This document shows positions 22,260 through 30,534 of a stretch of DNA of 64,000 bases, one piece after another. This DNA is from Paenibacillus silviterrae. GTDB lineage: Bacteria; Bacillota; Bacilli; Paenibacillales; NBRC-103111. A program made the translations under genes and the position numbers. The stretch spans positions 1 to 64,000 of the forward strand of contig NZ_JASKUT010000001.1 of NCBI RefSeq assembly GCF_030167925.1, read 5' to 3'. The stretch's first letter is position 1. Each line of letters begins with the position of its first letter. The notes under the pieces are model-generated. The model saw nothing but the letters and a program-made list of their open reading frames with translations. It was not told the DNA's origin and searched no databases.

Positions 22260-23578
22260 AGGTAACTGTCATAGGTTCAGGATATGTAGGAACTACGACG
22301 GCATTGGTCTTAGCCGAGCTGGGGCATGAGGTTATAGGCTATGATGTTGATCCTGCTAAGGTAGCAAAATTAAACAGCGGCATCGTGCCCTTTCGCGAGC
22401 CCGGCTTGGATGATCTGCTCCGGAAGGTGCTAGGCCAGGGCAATATTGACTTTACGACGGACAGCCGCAGGGCCATTACCGAAAGCGACATATTGATGAT
22501 CTCGGTCGGTACCCCTTCCAGCCCAAGCGGAGGTGCCGATTTGACCTATCTTCAGCAGGTGATTGATGCAATCGCCACCCATATTGATGCTCTCAAAACG
22601 GTAGTAACGAAGAGCACGGTACCGATCGGCACAAACCGATGGATTCAAGGAGAGCTATCCAGGCGATTGGAGGGGAAGCCATATCAAGCCAATGTAGTAT
22701 CTAACCCTGAGTTTCTGCGGGAGGGGGTCGCCCTTCAGGATTCCCTTCATCCGTCCCGAACCGTAATCGGAGGGGAGAACGAAGCGGCTATAGAGGTTGT
22801 CAAGAAGCTGTACGACGGACTCCCGACGTCCTATTTCATCTGCAATTATGAAACCGCCGAGATGATCAAATATGCCTCCAACGGCTTTCTTGCCGCCAAG
22901 ATTTCATTCATTAATGAGATGGCACGGCTGGCCGATCGGGTTGGGGCCGACATTCAGGCGGTGTCGGCAGGAATGGGGATGGACCCGAGAATTTCGCCGC
23001 ATCACTTGTATGCCGGGATCGGCTATGGCGGCTCCTGCTTCCCGAAGGATGTGGATGAGCTGCTTTATTCGGCGGAGCAGCAGGAGATCGAGCTGGGGAT
23101 CCTCCGTCAGGCAAAGCAGGTGAACGCTTCGCAGATCGACTGGTTCGTAAGCAAGGTGGAGGATCAGCTTCCCTTGCTGGGCAAGACGCTGCTGGTCCTT
23201 GGCGTTGCCTTCAAAGAGGATACCGACGATCAGCGTGAGTCGCCTGGCGTTCGGCTGATCGAACGGCTGCTGGAGCAAGGCGCGGGGCAAATTCGTGTGG
23301 TCGATCCCACAGTACGCAGTGTTGGCGACATTCGCTGGACCCGGCAGCCGAACGCCTCACTGCTTGAGCGGGTTAGCGTATATACGGATGCTGAAGCTGC
23401 CGTTGACGGGGTTCACGCGGTGCTTCTTGCAACGTCATGGCCGCAATTTTCCGCTTACCCCTGGGCCGAGTGGTCGCACAAGACGCAGTCCGCTTTCTTA
23501 TTCGACGGACGTAACTTTCTGAATGCGGAAGCTATGAAGCGCGCCGGCTGGCAGTACATCGGCGTGGCCAGGAGATAG
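22256..23578 (+). CDS. ugd: UDP-glucose 6-dehydrogenase
   Basis: The 440-residue enzyme oxidises UDP-glucose to UDP-glucuronate with two NAD+. It has the N-terminal Rossmann motif VIGSGYVGTTTALVLAELGH (residues 4-23), the STVPIGT segment, the central helix ETAEMIKYASNGFLAAKISF and the catalytic cysteine in GYGGSCFPKDVDEL (near residue 260). The C-terminal UDP-binding domain has VLGVAFKEDTDDQRESP. The TTG start overlaps the GT-D stop. Together with galU at 26599-27456 it gives a local route from glucose-1-phosphate to UDP-glucuronate. It differs clearly from the UDP-GlcNAc-type dehydrogenase at 42274-43566. Confidence 0.92.
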   Translation: MKVTVIGSGYVGTTTALVLAELGHEVIGYDVDPAKVAKLNSGIVPFREPGLDDLLRKVLGQGNIDFTTDSRRAITESDILMISVGTPSSPSGGADLTYLQQVIDAIATHIDALKTVVTKSTVPIGTNRWIQGELSRRLEGKPYQANVVSNPEFLREGVALQDSLHPSRTVIGGENEAAIEVVKKLYDGLPTSYFICNYETAEMIKYASNGFLAAKISFINEMARLADRVGADIQAVSAGMGMDPRISPHHLYAGIGYGGSCFPKDVDELLYSAEQQEIELGILRQAKQVNASQIDWFVSKVEDQLPLLGKTLLVLGVAFKEDTDDQRESPGVRLIERLLEQGAGQIRVVDPTVRSVGDIRWTRQPNASLLERVSVYTDAEAAVDGVHAVLLATSWPQFSAYPWAEWSHKTQSAFLFDGRNFLNAEAMKRAGWQYIGVARR

Positions 23579-23615
23579 AACAAGGAATAAACGAACCCTA
23601 AAGGAGAGATAGGTC

Positions 23616-24620
23616 TTGAAGATCATACAAATTTCCACGAATACGATTCCCGTTCCTCCCAAGGACTATGGCGGCACGCAGCGCGATATCCATTACTTGA
23701 CGGAGGAATTGGTTCGGCGTGGGCATAAGGTGATTTTATTTGCGAAGAAGGGCTCCCGAACTAGAGCCACCAAGACATATGTGTATCCGTCCAACAATAA
23801 GAGGAAGCAGCTCCGATTCATTAAGAGGCACATGCCGAAGGATGCCGATATCATTCACGACCATTACGGCATCGTAGCCCGGGCGAATCCGCCGATCCCG
23901 ACGATCGGCAACTCCCATTCCAAGGGCAGGAAGAAGGTACAGATTCCCGTTTATGTCAGTAAGACCATTCTCCGCAAATATGGAAAAAATAAGGGTTATT
24001 ACGTGCATAACGGGATCCGGCTGCGCGATTACCAATTCAAGGTGAAAAAGAAGGGCTATCTGCTGTATTTAGGCAGAATCATGAAGGAGAAGGGTGTCCA
24101 TCTGGCGATTAAGGTCGCCAAGAAGACCAAGAGAAAGCTGATCATTGCCGGTACCCTCAATAACAATCCTAAGTATAGGAAATATTTTAATTCCAAAATC
24201 AGGCCGCATCTCGGGAAGCGGATCCGCTTTGTAGGCCCGGTGGCCGGCAAACGAAAAAGAATGCTGCTGGCGAATGCAAGATGCGTCCTGTTCACCTCCA
24301 CCTGGGATGAACCCTTCGGTTTGGTGCTGATTGAGGCTCTTGCGAGCGGTACCCCCGTATTGGGCTTTCGTAAGGGGGCCGTACCGGAGGTGCTTAAGGG
24401 ACTTCCCGTGCTGTTATGTAAGAATACGAAGCAAATGGCCAGGAAAGTACGGAAGCGTAAGAAGCTTCTCCCTTCGGCAAGGAAGTGCAGAAGGTATGTT
24501 CAGAAGCGTTTTTCCGATAAGGTGATGACCAATAATTTCCTGAAGCTGTACAGGAAGATCATCCGACGTAGAAAGTACAAAAAGCTGCGTCATTCCCAGT
24601 GGAAGAGGATCAGGGTCTAA
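23616..24620 (+). CDS. GT4 glycosyltransferase, first tandem pair, strongly basic
   Basis: This 334-residue GT-B transferase starts MKIIQISTNTIPVPPKDYGG. It has IIHDHYGIVA (acceptor side), YLLYLGRIMKEKGVHLAI (near 148-165) and the donor motif STWDEPFGLVLIEALASG (near 229-246, with the two catalytic-site glutamates). It is the first of three closely related GT4 genes, each followed by a GT2 gene. Compared with the copies at 27732 and 29516 it carries many extra Lys/Arg in place of acidic or neutral residues, for example RKIIRRRKYKKLRHSQWKR at the C-terminus. TTG start with AAGGAGAG upstream. It is the third gene of the rightward GT-D operon. Confidence 0.88.
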   Translation: MKIIQISTNTIPVPPKDYGGTQRDIHYLTEELVRRGHKVILFAKKGSRTRATKTYVYPSNNKRKQLRFIKRHMPKDADIIHDHYGIVARANPPIPTIGNSHSKGRKKVQIPVYVSKTILRKYGKNKGYYVHNGIRLRDYQFKVKKKGYLLYLGRIMKEKGVHLAIKVAKKTKRKLIIAGTLNNNPKYRKYFNSKIRPHLGKRIRFVGPVAGKRKRMLLANARCVLFTSTWDEPFGLVLIEALASGTPVLGFRKGAVPEVLKGLPVLLCKNTKQMARKVRKRKKLLPSARKCRRYVQKRFSDKVMTNNFLKLYRKIIRRRKYKKLRHSQWKRIRV

Positions 24621-24645
24621 CCTCCATGTAAAGGAGTTGAACCAC

Positions 24646-25332
24646 GTGGTTACGATCATTACATGTACTATAAGACCTGGCTATTTCAAGAATTTGTTGA
24701 ACAACTATAATCGGCAGAGATGGAGAAACAAGGAGCTTATCATTATCCTGAATAAAAATAGCATGAGTCTGCGCAAATATAAGCGCAAGGCGAGAAAATA
24801 CAAGCGGGTTCGAGTGTATAAGCTTCCTCAAAGATATACGCTGGGCCGATGTCTGAACTATGCCATCCGAAGGGCTAGAGGCAATATTATTGCCAAGTTT
24901 GACGATGACGATTTCTACGGCGCGCGTTATCTGAGGGAGTCCGTTCGTGCGATCAAGCGGGGGAAGGCATCGATTGTAGGCAAGCACACCTCCTACATTT
25001 ATTTTGAAGCCAAGAAGGCGTTAATGCTGTTCCGGACCGGCCGCCAGAACAAGTACGTTAAGAGGGTTAAGGGAGGTACGCTTGTCTTCAAAAAAAAGGT
25101 ATGGAAAAAGGTCAAATTTTCGAATAAGAAGGTAGCCGGGAGCGATGCAAGGTGGCTAACGAATTGCAGGAAAAAAGGGTACCGGATCTACTCCGTCTCC
25201 AAGAAAAATTATGTCTGCATCCGAAGAAAAAATACGAACTCCCATACCCAAAAAAGAAGCACCAAACAGTACATGTCACGATGCAAAATGGTAAAGCGCA
25301 CTAGAAATTACAGGAAATACGTTACACGGTAA
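24646..25332 (+). CDS. GT2 glycosyltransferase, first tandem pair, extremely basic
   Basis: This 228-residue GT-A transferase opens with VTIITCTIRPGYFKNLL, has the metal site KFDDDDFYG (near residues 82-90) and the catalytic-side segment VAGSDARWL. It is the first of three paralogues (others at 28780 and 30535). By hand count it has 68 Lys+Arg and 8 Asp+Glu, against 46 and 23 in the second copy. Core motifs are intact, so activity is likely retained while the surface is supercharged. The GTG at 24646 is chosen: AAGGAG lies nine bases before it and abuts the alternative TTG at 24637, and the N-terminus then matches the paralogues. Confidence 0.87.
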   Translation: MVTIITCTIRPGYFKNLLNNYNRQRWRNKELIIILNKNSMSLRKYKRKARKYKRVRVYKLPQRYTLGRCLNYAIRRARGNIIAKFDDDDFYGARYLRESVRAIKRGKASIVGKHTSYIYFEAKKALMLFRTGRQNKYVKRVKGGTLVFKKKVWKKVKFSNKKVAGSDARWLTNCRKKGYRIYSVSKKNYVCIRRKNTNSHTQKRSTKQYMSRCKMVKRTRNYRKYVTR

Positions 25333-25348
25333 AAGCATGCAGCGGTTC

Positions 25349-25376
25349 CGCCCGCCCCGCTTGCGGGGTGGGCGGG
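25349..25376 (+). repeat. GC-rich intergenic hairpin
   Basis: CCGCCCGCCCCGC and GCGGGGTGGGCGGG flank a TT loop between the GT2 and YheC/YheD genes. No T tract follows, so it is more likely an RNA-processing or stability element than a terminator. Confidence 0.6.
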
Positions 25377-25402
25377 TCGCTTCAGCTAGAATGGGAGGGA
25401 CG

Positions 25403-26539
25403 ATGATGATTGGCATTTTATATCCCCGGACCATACTTCGGCGACTTATGAAAGGCGCGAAATCCTTCGAGCGGCCCGCCTTCTATATGGATGCGGCAAA
25501 CCGGGTGGGCGAGGAGGTCATCTTCTTCTCTTTGTCGGATATTGATTGGAGGAAGGGAACGATCAAGGGATGGACCGGGTCGGGCAAGGGCCGGACCAAG
25601 TGCTTGCTCCCTCCCGTTGTCATCAATCGGACTAGGACGAACCTGGGTTCGGTCAAACGCACGATTGAGCGGGTCAAGCAGCGGGGATGTATCGTTTTTA
25701 ACGAGCATAATGTCGTATCCAAGCTGGAGATTCATCATATTCTTTCCAACCATCGGAAGCTTCTGCCTTATCTGCCGGCAACTCACACGGTGTCAGAGCA
25801 ATCCGTTAGGGATTTGCTGAATCAGAATGCTTGTCTGTTCCTGAAGCCGGGTACTGCTTCTGTCGGCAATGGGATCATCCGGATCCGAAGGGAAAAGAAG
25901 GCTCTATTGGCCGAATTCAATCAACTTGGTCGAACGAAGACCAGAAAAGTAGGGCTGAAAGCGATTGTAAAGATGGTGAGGAAGCAGCGAGGCAAAAACT
26001 ATTTGATCCAGCAGGGTATCTCCCTTATGAAATACAAGGGGAACCCGGTCGACTTTCGAGTGTCTATCCAAAAGGACGGGAGCGGGAGATGGCAGTATAC
26101 GGGAATGGTGGGGAAGATCGCGAGGAAGGGGGCGATCGTGACGAATCTGCATTGCGGGGGCACCTCCATGAAGGCTGCGGAGCTGTTTAAGCACTGGGGC
26201 TGGAACCAAATGCTGATCGAGTGTAAAGTCGCCAAGCTTGGTTTACGGGTTGCTAGAGCGTTGGAACGGGAGCTTCCACATATCGCCGATCTGGGCTTGG
26301 ACGTGGCCATCGACGATCAGCAGCATCCTTGGTTTATCGAAGCGAATTTCAGGGATTTGCGGGTCACCTTCCGCGATGCGAGAGACAAGGAGACTTGGCG
26401 GCAAACCTTCGCCAATCCTATCTATTATGCAAGCTATCTGCTGCAGCAGCGGCGCCTCCAGGAGGAATGCGCATCGTTGCAGGCGCAAACGGGAGTGCTT
26501 GAAGAATCGGATACAACGCTCCCGACTCCTTCCGGATAG
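25403..26539 (+). CDS. YheC/YheD-type ATP-grasp protein (copy 2)
   Basis: The 378-residue paralogue of the gene at 14903 carries the same domains: MMIGILYPRT opening, a basic linker (residues 30-75), ACLFLKPGTASVGNGIIRI (ATP-grasp loop, near 150-168), PVDFRVSIQKDGSGRW and the metal-binding end DLGLDVAID...WFIEANFRD (near 313-335). It is richer in Lys/Arg than copy 1, matching its neighbours. GGGAGG lies upstream of two adjacent ATG codons (25403 and 25406). It is the last gene of the GT-D/ugd/GT4/GT2 operon and ends at a strong terminator. Family members are known coat-associated proteins; the reaction is unknown to me. Confidence 0.83.
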   Translation: MMIGILYPRTILRRLMKGAKSFERPAFYMDAANRVGEEVIFFSLSDIDWRKGTIKGWTGSGKGRTKCLLPPVVINRTRTNLGSVKRTIERVKQRGCIVFNEHNVVSKLEIHHILSNHRKLLPYLPATHTVSEQSVRDLLNQNACLFLKPGTASVGNGIIRIRREKKALLAEFNQLGRTKTRKVGLKAIVKMVRKQRGKNYLIQQGISLMKYKGNPVDFRVSIQKDGSGRWQYTGMVGKIARKGAIVTNLHCGGTSMKAAELFKHWGWNQMLIECKVAKLGLRVARALERELPHIADLGLDVAIDDQQHPWFIEANFRDLRVTFRDARDKETWRQTFANPIYYASYLLQQRRLQEECASLQAQTGVLEESDTTLPTPSG

Positions 26540-26557
26540 GAAAACCGATACCCCCCT

Positions 26558-26594
26558 CCCCTTACCCCCTCGGAAGAGGAAGTAAGGGGATTTT
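26558..26594. terminator. Bidirectional terminator between YheC/YheD copy 2 and galU
   Basis: CCCCTTAC and GTAAGGGG are the outer stem with an inner CCTC/GAGG stem, followed by ATTTTT. It lies between convergent genes. Confidence 0.85.
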
Positions 26595-26598
26595 TGGC

Positions 26599-27456
26599 TT
26601 ATAGTGACTTGAGATAGTCCATGAGGGGCTGCTGCAGCTTCTCTTGCTTCAATGCATACGCAAGGATGGCCTTTACATAACCCATGTGATCGCCGACATC
26701 ATGCCAGACTCCGCGAATTTGGCTGGCGTACACGGGCTCCTCTTGGTTGAGCGTCGCAATGGCATCGGTTAATTGAATCTCCTCACCGACTCCCGCCTTC
26801 TGATATTTGAGTATATCGAAGATGGCCGGGGTCAGAATGTAACGCCCGATCATGGCCATGGTGGATGGCGATTCATGCGGCTGCGGCTTCTCCACCAGCC
26901 GGGTCACCTGGAGAATGCTCTCGTTAAGCTGCATTCCCTCCACGATCCCGTAGCTTGACACCGCTCGCCTATCTACCGATTGAACACCAAGAATCGAAGC
27001 CTGGTACTGGTTATAATACTCGATCATCTGCTTCAGGCAGGGAGTGTCTGCATCCAAGTACGTATCGCCGAGCAGAACGGCAAACGGTTCATGGCCTATG
27101 AACTTTCTTGCGCACCAGATGGCATGCCCCAAGCCTCGCGGCTCCTTCTGACGAATATAATGAATATCGATCAGACGAGAAGGCTCTTGTATTTTGCTCA
27201 GCAGGTCCAGCTTCCCTTTCTCCTTCAGGTGATGCTCCAGCTCGAAGTCTGTATCGAAATGATCCTCTATCGCATGTTTGCCTTCCCTCGTCACAATGAT
27301 CAGTTCCTCAATGCCCGAGGCGACCGCTTCCTCTACTATAAATTGGATGGTTGGCTTATCGATAATAGGGAGCATTTCCTTTGGCATCGCCTTCGTCGCA
27401 GGTAGAAATCGGGTGCCGAGTCCGGCTGCTGGAATAATCGCTTTTCGGATAGTCAT
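26599..27456 (-). CDS. galU: UTP-glucose-1-phosphate uridylyltransferase
   Basis: The 285-residue enzyme makes UDP-glucose from glucose-1-phosphate and UTP. Family motifs are KAIIPAAGLGTRFLPATKAMPKEML (uridylyl-binding loop, residues 5-29), KPTIQFIVEEAVASGI, RQKEPRGLGHAIWCA, FAVLLGDTYLD (metal-binding aspartate near 133) and the late LVEKPQPHESPS. The ATG at 27456 is preferred over the GTG at 27465 because GGAAGG is eight bases upstream. It stands alone on the minus strand between two glycosyltransferase operons and supplies the donor for ugd and probably for the transferases. A CATACAATA -10 (27517-27509) lies upstream, without a matching -35. Confidence 0.94.
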   Translation of the reverse strand: MTIRKAIIPAAGLGTRFLPATKAMPKEMLPIIDKPTIQFIVEEAVASGIEELIIVTREGKHAIEDHFDTDFELEHHLKEKGKLDLLSKIQEPSRLIDIHYIRQKEPRGLGHAIWCARKFIGHEPFAVLLGDTYLDADTPCLKQMIEYYNQYQASILGVQSVDRRAVSSYGIVEGMQLNESILQVTRLVEKPQPHESPSTMAMIGRYILTPAIFDILKYQKAGVGEEIQLTDAIATLNQEEPVYASQIRGVWHDVGDHMGYVKAILAYALKQEKLQQPLMDYLKSL

Positions 27457-27633
27457 CCGGTTCACCTTCCTTTAGACGAGATGAGATATTCAATGCTAGC
27501 GGATAATCTATTGTATGCTGTGTTGTAGAGGAGGAACATGGACAGGAAACCCCCTTTACCAAAAATAGGTCATTGACTATTAATAGTCCTCTTAGAACAA
27601 ACATTTCTTGGTAGAACTAATACATATGCCGTT

Positions 27634-27661
27634 ACTCCCTATGGATAAATCTCATACTCTA
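27634..27661 (+). promoter_or_regulatory. Sigma-K type promoter for the second GT4-GT2 operon
   Basis: AC (27634-27635), a 17-base spacer, then CATACTCTA (27653-27661), a full CATAnnnTA match. It lies 71 bases before the GTG at 27732 and drives four cotranscribed glycosyltransferase genes. Confidence 0.75.
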
Positions 27662-27731
27662 TGGTGTATAGTCCAGCGGCTTTAGCGAGGCACAGCGTGA
27701 GTAGGAGTTTGGGACGAGGGAGAGTGTACGT

Positions 27732-28775
27732 GTGAAAATAGTTCAAATATCTACAAACTCGCTGCCTGTTCCCCCTAAGGATTACGGGGGTACTCAGCGC
27801 GATGTGTATTATTTGACCGAGGAATTGGTAAGACGGGGACACGAAGTGATTTTGTTTGCTAAGAAGGGCTCCAATACCCTTGCAACCGCAACCTACGAAT
27901 ACCCCAGTAACAGCCGTAAGGAGCAATTGAAATTCATCATGCGCCACATGCCCAAGGATGTGGATATCATTCATGACCACTATGGAATTGTCTCCAAGGC
28001 GAGCCCTCCGATCCCCACAATACGAAATTCGCATTCAAAGGCAGTCAGGGGCGTCCAGCTTCCGGTATATGTAAGCAAAACCATCCTCAAAAAGTACGGT
28101 AAAAACAAAGGCTATTATGTCCATAACGGCATACGGTTGAGTGACTACGTGTTTCGGGAAACAAAGCAGGATTATCTTTTGTTTTTAGGTAGAATTATGA
28201 ACCCCAAGGGGGTACACCTGGCCATCGAGGTTGCCAAAAAAACCGGAAAGCAGCTGATCATTGCAGGTACCCTCAATAATAACACTATGTATAAAGAGTA
28301 TTTTCGAAAGAGAATAAAGCCGCATTTGAACGATCAAATTTCCTTTGTGGGACCGGTTGGAGGCAAGATGAAGCAAGAGCTCATATCGCAGGCAAGCGTC
28401 GTCCTATTCCCATCCACCTGGGATGAACCATTTGGGTTGGTCCTGATTGAAGCCATGGCATGCGGAACACCGGTATTAGGGTTTAAGAAAGCAGGAGCGG
28501 TTCCTGAGGTACTGAAGGGAATGCCGCAGCTGCTGTGCGACGATGCCGCGGACATGGCCGACAAAGTAAAATCGCGCGAAGAGCTTCCGTCGGCGCAGGA
28601 ATGCCGTGCTTATGTCGATAAGTATTTCTCCGATAAAGTGATGACAGACAACTTTTTGGACCTGTATAACAAGGTCATTGACGAGAAGCTCTATAAGATC
28701 AAGCGGAATACCGGGTGGATTAAGCTAAAGAAAGCCATGCGGAAGAAGCCGATCAGGAGAAAGGCAGGTAGATAG
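27732..28775 (+). CDS. GT4 glycosyltransferase, second tandem pair
   Basis: This 347-residue GT-B transferase is closely related to the gene at 23616. It opens with MKIVQISTNSLPVPPKDYGG, continues with IIHDHYGIVSKASPPIPTIR and YLLFLGRIMNPKGVHLAIE, and has the donor motif STWDEPFGLVLIEAMACG. Its surface is much less basic than the first copy except for the last 30 residues (KKAMRKKPIRRKAGR), which form a basic tail. The GTG start has an AGGGAG-type site. It is the first gene of a four-gene operon (GT4-GT2-GT4-GT2) behind a sigma-K type promoter. The likely role is hexose addition to a spore-surface glycan; donor and acceptor are not predictable from sequence. Confidence 0.88.
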   Translation: MKIVQISTNSLPVPPKDYGGTQRDVYYLTEELVRRGHEVILFAKKGSNTLATATYEYPSNSRKEQLKFIMRHMPKDVDIIHDHYGIVSKASPPIPTIRNSHSKAVRGVQLPVYVSKTILKKYGKNKGYYVHNGIRLSDYVFRETKQDYLLFLGRIMNPKGVHLAIEVAKKTGKQLIIAGTLNNNTMYKEYFRKRIKPHLNDQISFVGPVGGKMKQELISQASVVLFPSTWDEPFGLVLIEAMACGTPVLGFKKAGAVPEVLKGMPQLLCDDAADMADKVKSREELPSAQECRAYVDKYFSDKVMTDNFLDLYNKVIDEKLYKIKRNTGWIKLKKAMRKKPIRRKAGR

Positions 28776-28779
28776 AGCC

Positions 28780-29475
28780 TTGGTTTCGATCATAACCGTT
28801 ACGATGAGACCTGAATATATGGATGACGTCCTTTTTAATTACGCTAGGCAGGATTGGGAAGACAAAGAACTGATTGTGGTTTTAAACAAGGACAATATGG
28901 ACCTGAAAAAGTGGAAAGAGCGGGCTAAGCTTTTCGACGGAGTTCGTGTGTACCAGCTCCCCGAGACATACACACTAGGATACTGCTTAAATTGGGCTAT
29001 AGCTCGGGCCAATAGCAAGATCATTGCGAAATTCGATGACGATGATTACTATTCTCCCTATTATTTAAGGGAGTCTATGAACGCCATGAATAAGGGAAAA
29101 GCCCCAATTATCGGCAAACACAGCTCTTATATTTATTTTGTCAAGAAAAGGGCCCTTACGGTGTATCGAAAGGGAAATGAAAATAAGTATAAGAGTAAGC
29201 TGAAAGGCGGCACCATCGTCTTCAGAAAGTCTGTATGGAATCATGTGAAATTTAACGAGAACAAACCAGCGGGCAGCGATGCCCGCTGGTTGACGGAGTG
29301 TGCCAAGGCGGGGTATAAAGCCTTCTCCGTCTCTAAAGAGAACTATGTTTGTGTTAGGAGAGAGAATCGAAAGACGCACACACAGCAAAAAAGCACAAAA
29401 CAATATATGGCCAGCTGTAAGGTTATTTGCAAAACCCGTAACTTTGTTCCCTATGTGACGAAAAAGGTGAAATAG
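28780..29475 (+). CDS. GT2 glycosyltransferase, second tandem pair
   Basis: This 231-residue GT-A transferase is a paralogue of the genes at 24646 and 30535. It opens with VSIITVTMRPEYMDDV, has the metal site KFDDDDYYS (near residues 83-91) and GSDARWLTECAKAGYKAF near the catalytic base. It starts at TTG four bases after the GT4 stop, so the pair is translationally linked. Charge is moderate (46 Lys+Arg, 23 Asp+Glu by hand count), close to what the ancestor of the supercharged copy may have had. A run of cysteines near the C-terminus (SCKVICKTR) is shared in part with the other copies. Confidence 0.88.
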   Translation: MVSIITVTMRPEYMDDVLFNYARQDWEDKELIVVLNKDNMDLKKWKERAKLFDGVRVYQLPETYTLGYCLNWAIARANSKIIAKFDDDDYYSPYYLRESMNAMNKGKAPIIGKHSSYIYFVKKRALTVYRKGNENKYKSKLKGGTIVFRKSVWNHVKFNENKPAGSDARWLTECAKAGYKAFSVSKENYVCVRRENRKTHTQQKSTKQYMASCKVICKTRNFVPYVTKKVK

Positions 29476-29515
29476 AACTCTTCTAATTTCCGAAACGAAA
29501 GGGGATGCAAGGCAT

Positions 29516-30496
29516 TTGAAGATCATACAGATATCCAACAATAGACTGACGGTTCCACCGGTCGACTACGGAGGCACACAGCGTGATATTTACTATTTGA
29601 CCGAGGAATTGATCCGGCAAGGTCATGAAGTGATATTATTCGCGAGAAAGGGCTCCAAAACTCACGCAACAAAAATGTTCCATTATCCATTCAATGAGAA
29701 TAGCAGCGATAAGATGTATCGATTCATCCTGAAGCATCTTCCCGCGGATGCGGATATTATCCATGACCATACCGGCATTGTTTCTCGTACCGAGCTATCC
29801 ATTCCAGCAATTCGAAATTCTCATCTTCGAAAGGGAACGGGTGGATCACATCCTGTATACGTAAGTAAGACGATCTTGCAAAAGTATGGGGGAAATAAGG
29901 GGTATTACGTCCATAACGGGATTCGGCCCGAAGACTATACGTTTCGAAGGAAGAAAGGGGACTATTTACTCTTTCTAGGCCGATTGACTCCGGAAAAGGG
30001 AGTACACCATGCCATTGAGGTCGCCAAAAAAACGGGACTTAAGCTCATCATCGCCGGGCCATACCACCATAATAAGAAGCAACTGAAATATTTTAATAAG
30101 GTCATTAAACCCCATCTGGATAAGCAAATTCAATACGTAGGATCGGTAGGGGGAGAGCGAAAGCAAAAGCTGTTGTCCAAGGCACGCTGTGTCCTCTTTC
30201 CATCCACGTGGGATGAACCGTTTGGGCTCGTATTAATTGAAGCTTTGGCTTGCGGGACTCCAGTGCTTGGCTTCAAGCGTGGGGGGGCAGTGCCGGAGGT
30301 TTTGCACGGTCTTCCGCAGCTTCTATGCGATAACGTGACGGATATGGCCATCAAGGTGCTAACCCGCAAGGACTTTCCATCCGCCCAGGCATGCCGCCGG
30401 TACGTGGAGCAGCATTTCTCGGATCGGGTCATGACGGATAACTTCCTTAAGCTGTACGAGAAAATAATCAAAATTCATAAAGGTGAAACAAGCTGA
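29516..30496 (+). CDS. GT4 glycosyltransferase, third tandem pair
   Basis: The 326-residue third GT4 paralogue opens with MKIIQISNNRLTVPPVDYGG. It has IIHDHTGIVSRTELSIPAIR, YLLFLGRLTPEKGVHHAIE and the donor motif STWDEPFGLVLIEALACG (near 233-250). It lacks the long basic C-terminal tail of the other two copies, ending KIIKIHKGETS. It differs most in the stretch replacing the NSHSKG segment (NSHLRKGTGGSH), which may change acceptor choice. TTG start; AAAGGGG lies about 11 bases upstream. Confidence 0.88.
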   Translation: MKIIQISNNRLTVPPVDYGGTQRDIYYLTEELIRQGHEVILFARKGSKTHATKMFHYPFNENSSDKMYRFILKHLPADADIIHDHTGIVSRTELSIPAIRNSHLRKGTGGSHPVYVSKTILQKYGGNKGYYVHNGIRPEDYTFRRKKGDYLLFLGRLTPEKGVHHAIEVAKKTGLKLIIAGPYHHNKKQLKYFNKVIKPHLDKQIQYVGSVGGERKQKLLSKARCVLFPSTWDEPFGLVLIEALACGTPVLGFKRGGAVPEVLHGLPQLLCDNVTDMAIKVLTRKDFPSAQACRRYVEQHFSDRVMTDNFLKLYEKIIKIHKGETS

Positions 30497-30534
30497 GTCT
30501 GAGTACTGATAGCTGCGAAAAGGGGATGGCTTTA

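Noticed and set aside
27509..27517. CATACAATA on the minus strand as a sigma-E or sigma-K promoter of galU
   Set aside because: The -10 fits both consensus patterns, but neither the sigma-K AC core nor a sigma-E -35 is found at the right distance. Kept only as a note under galU.
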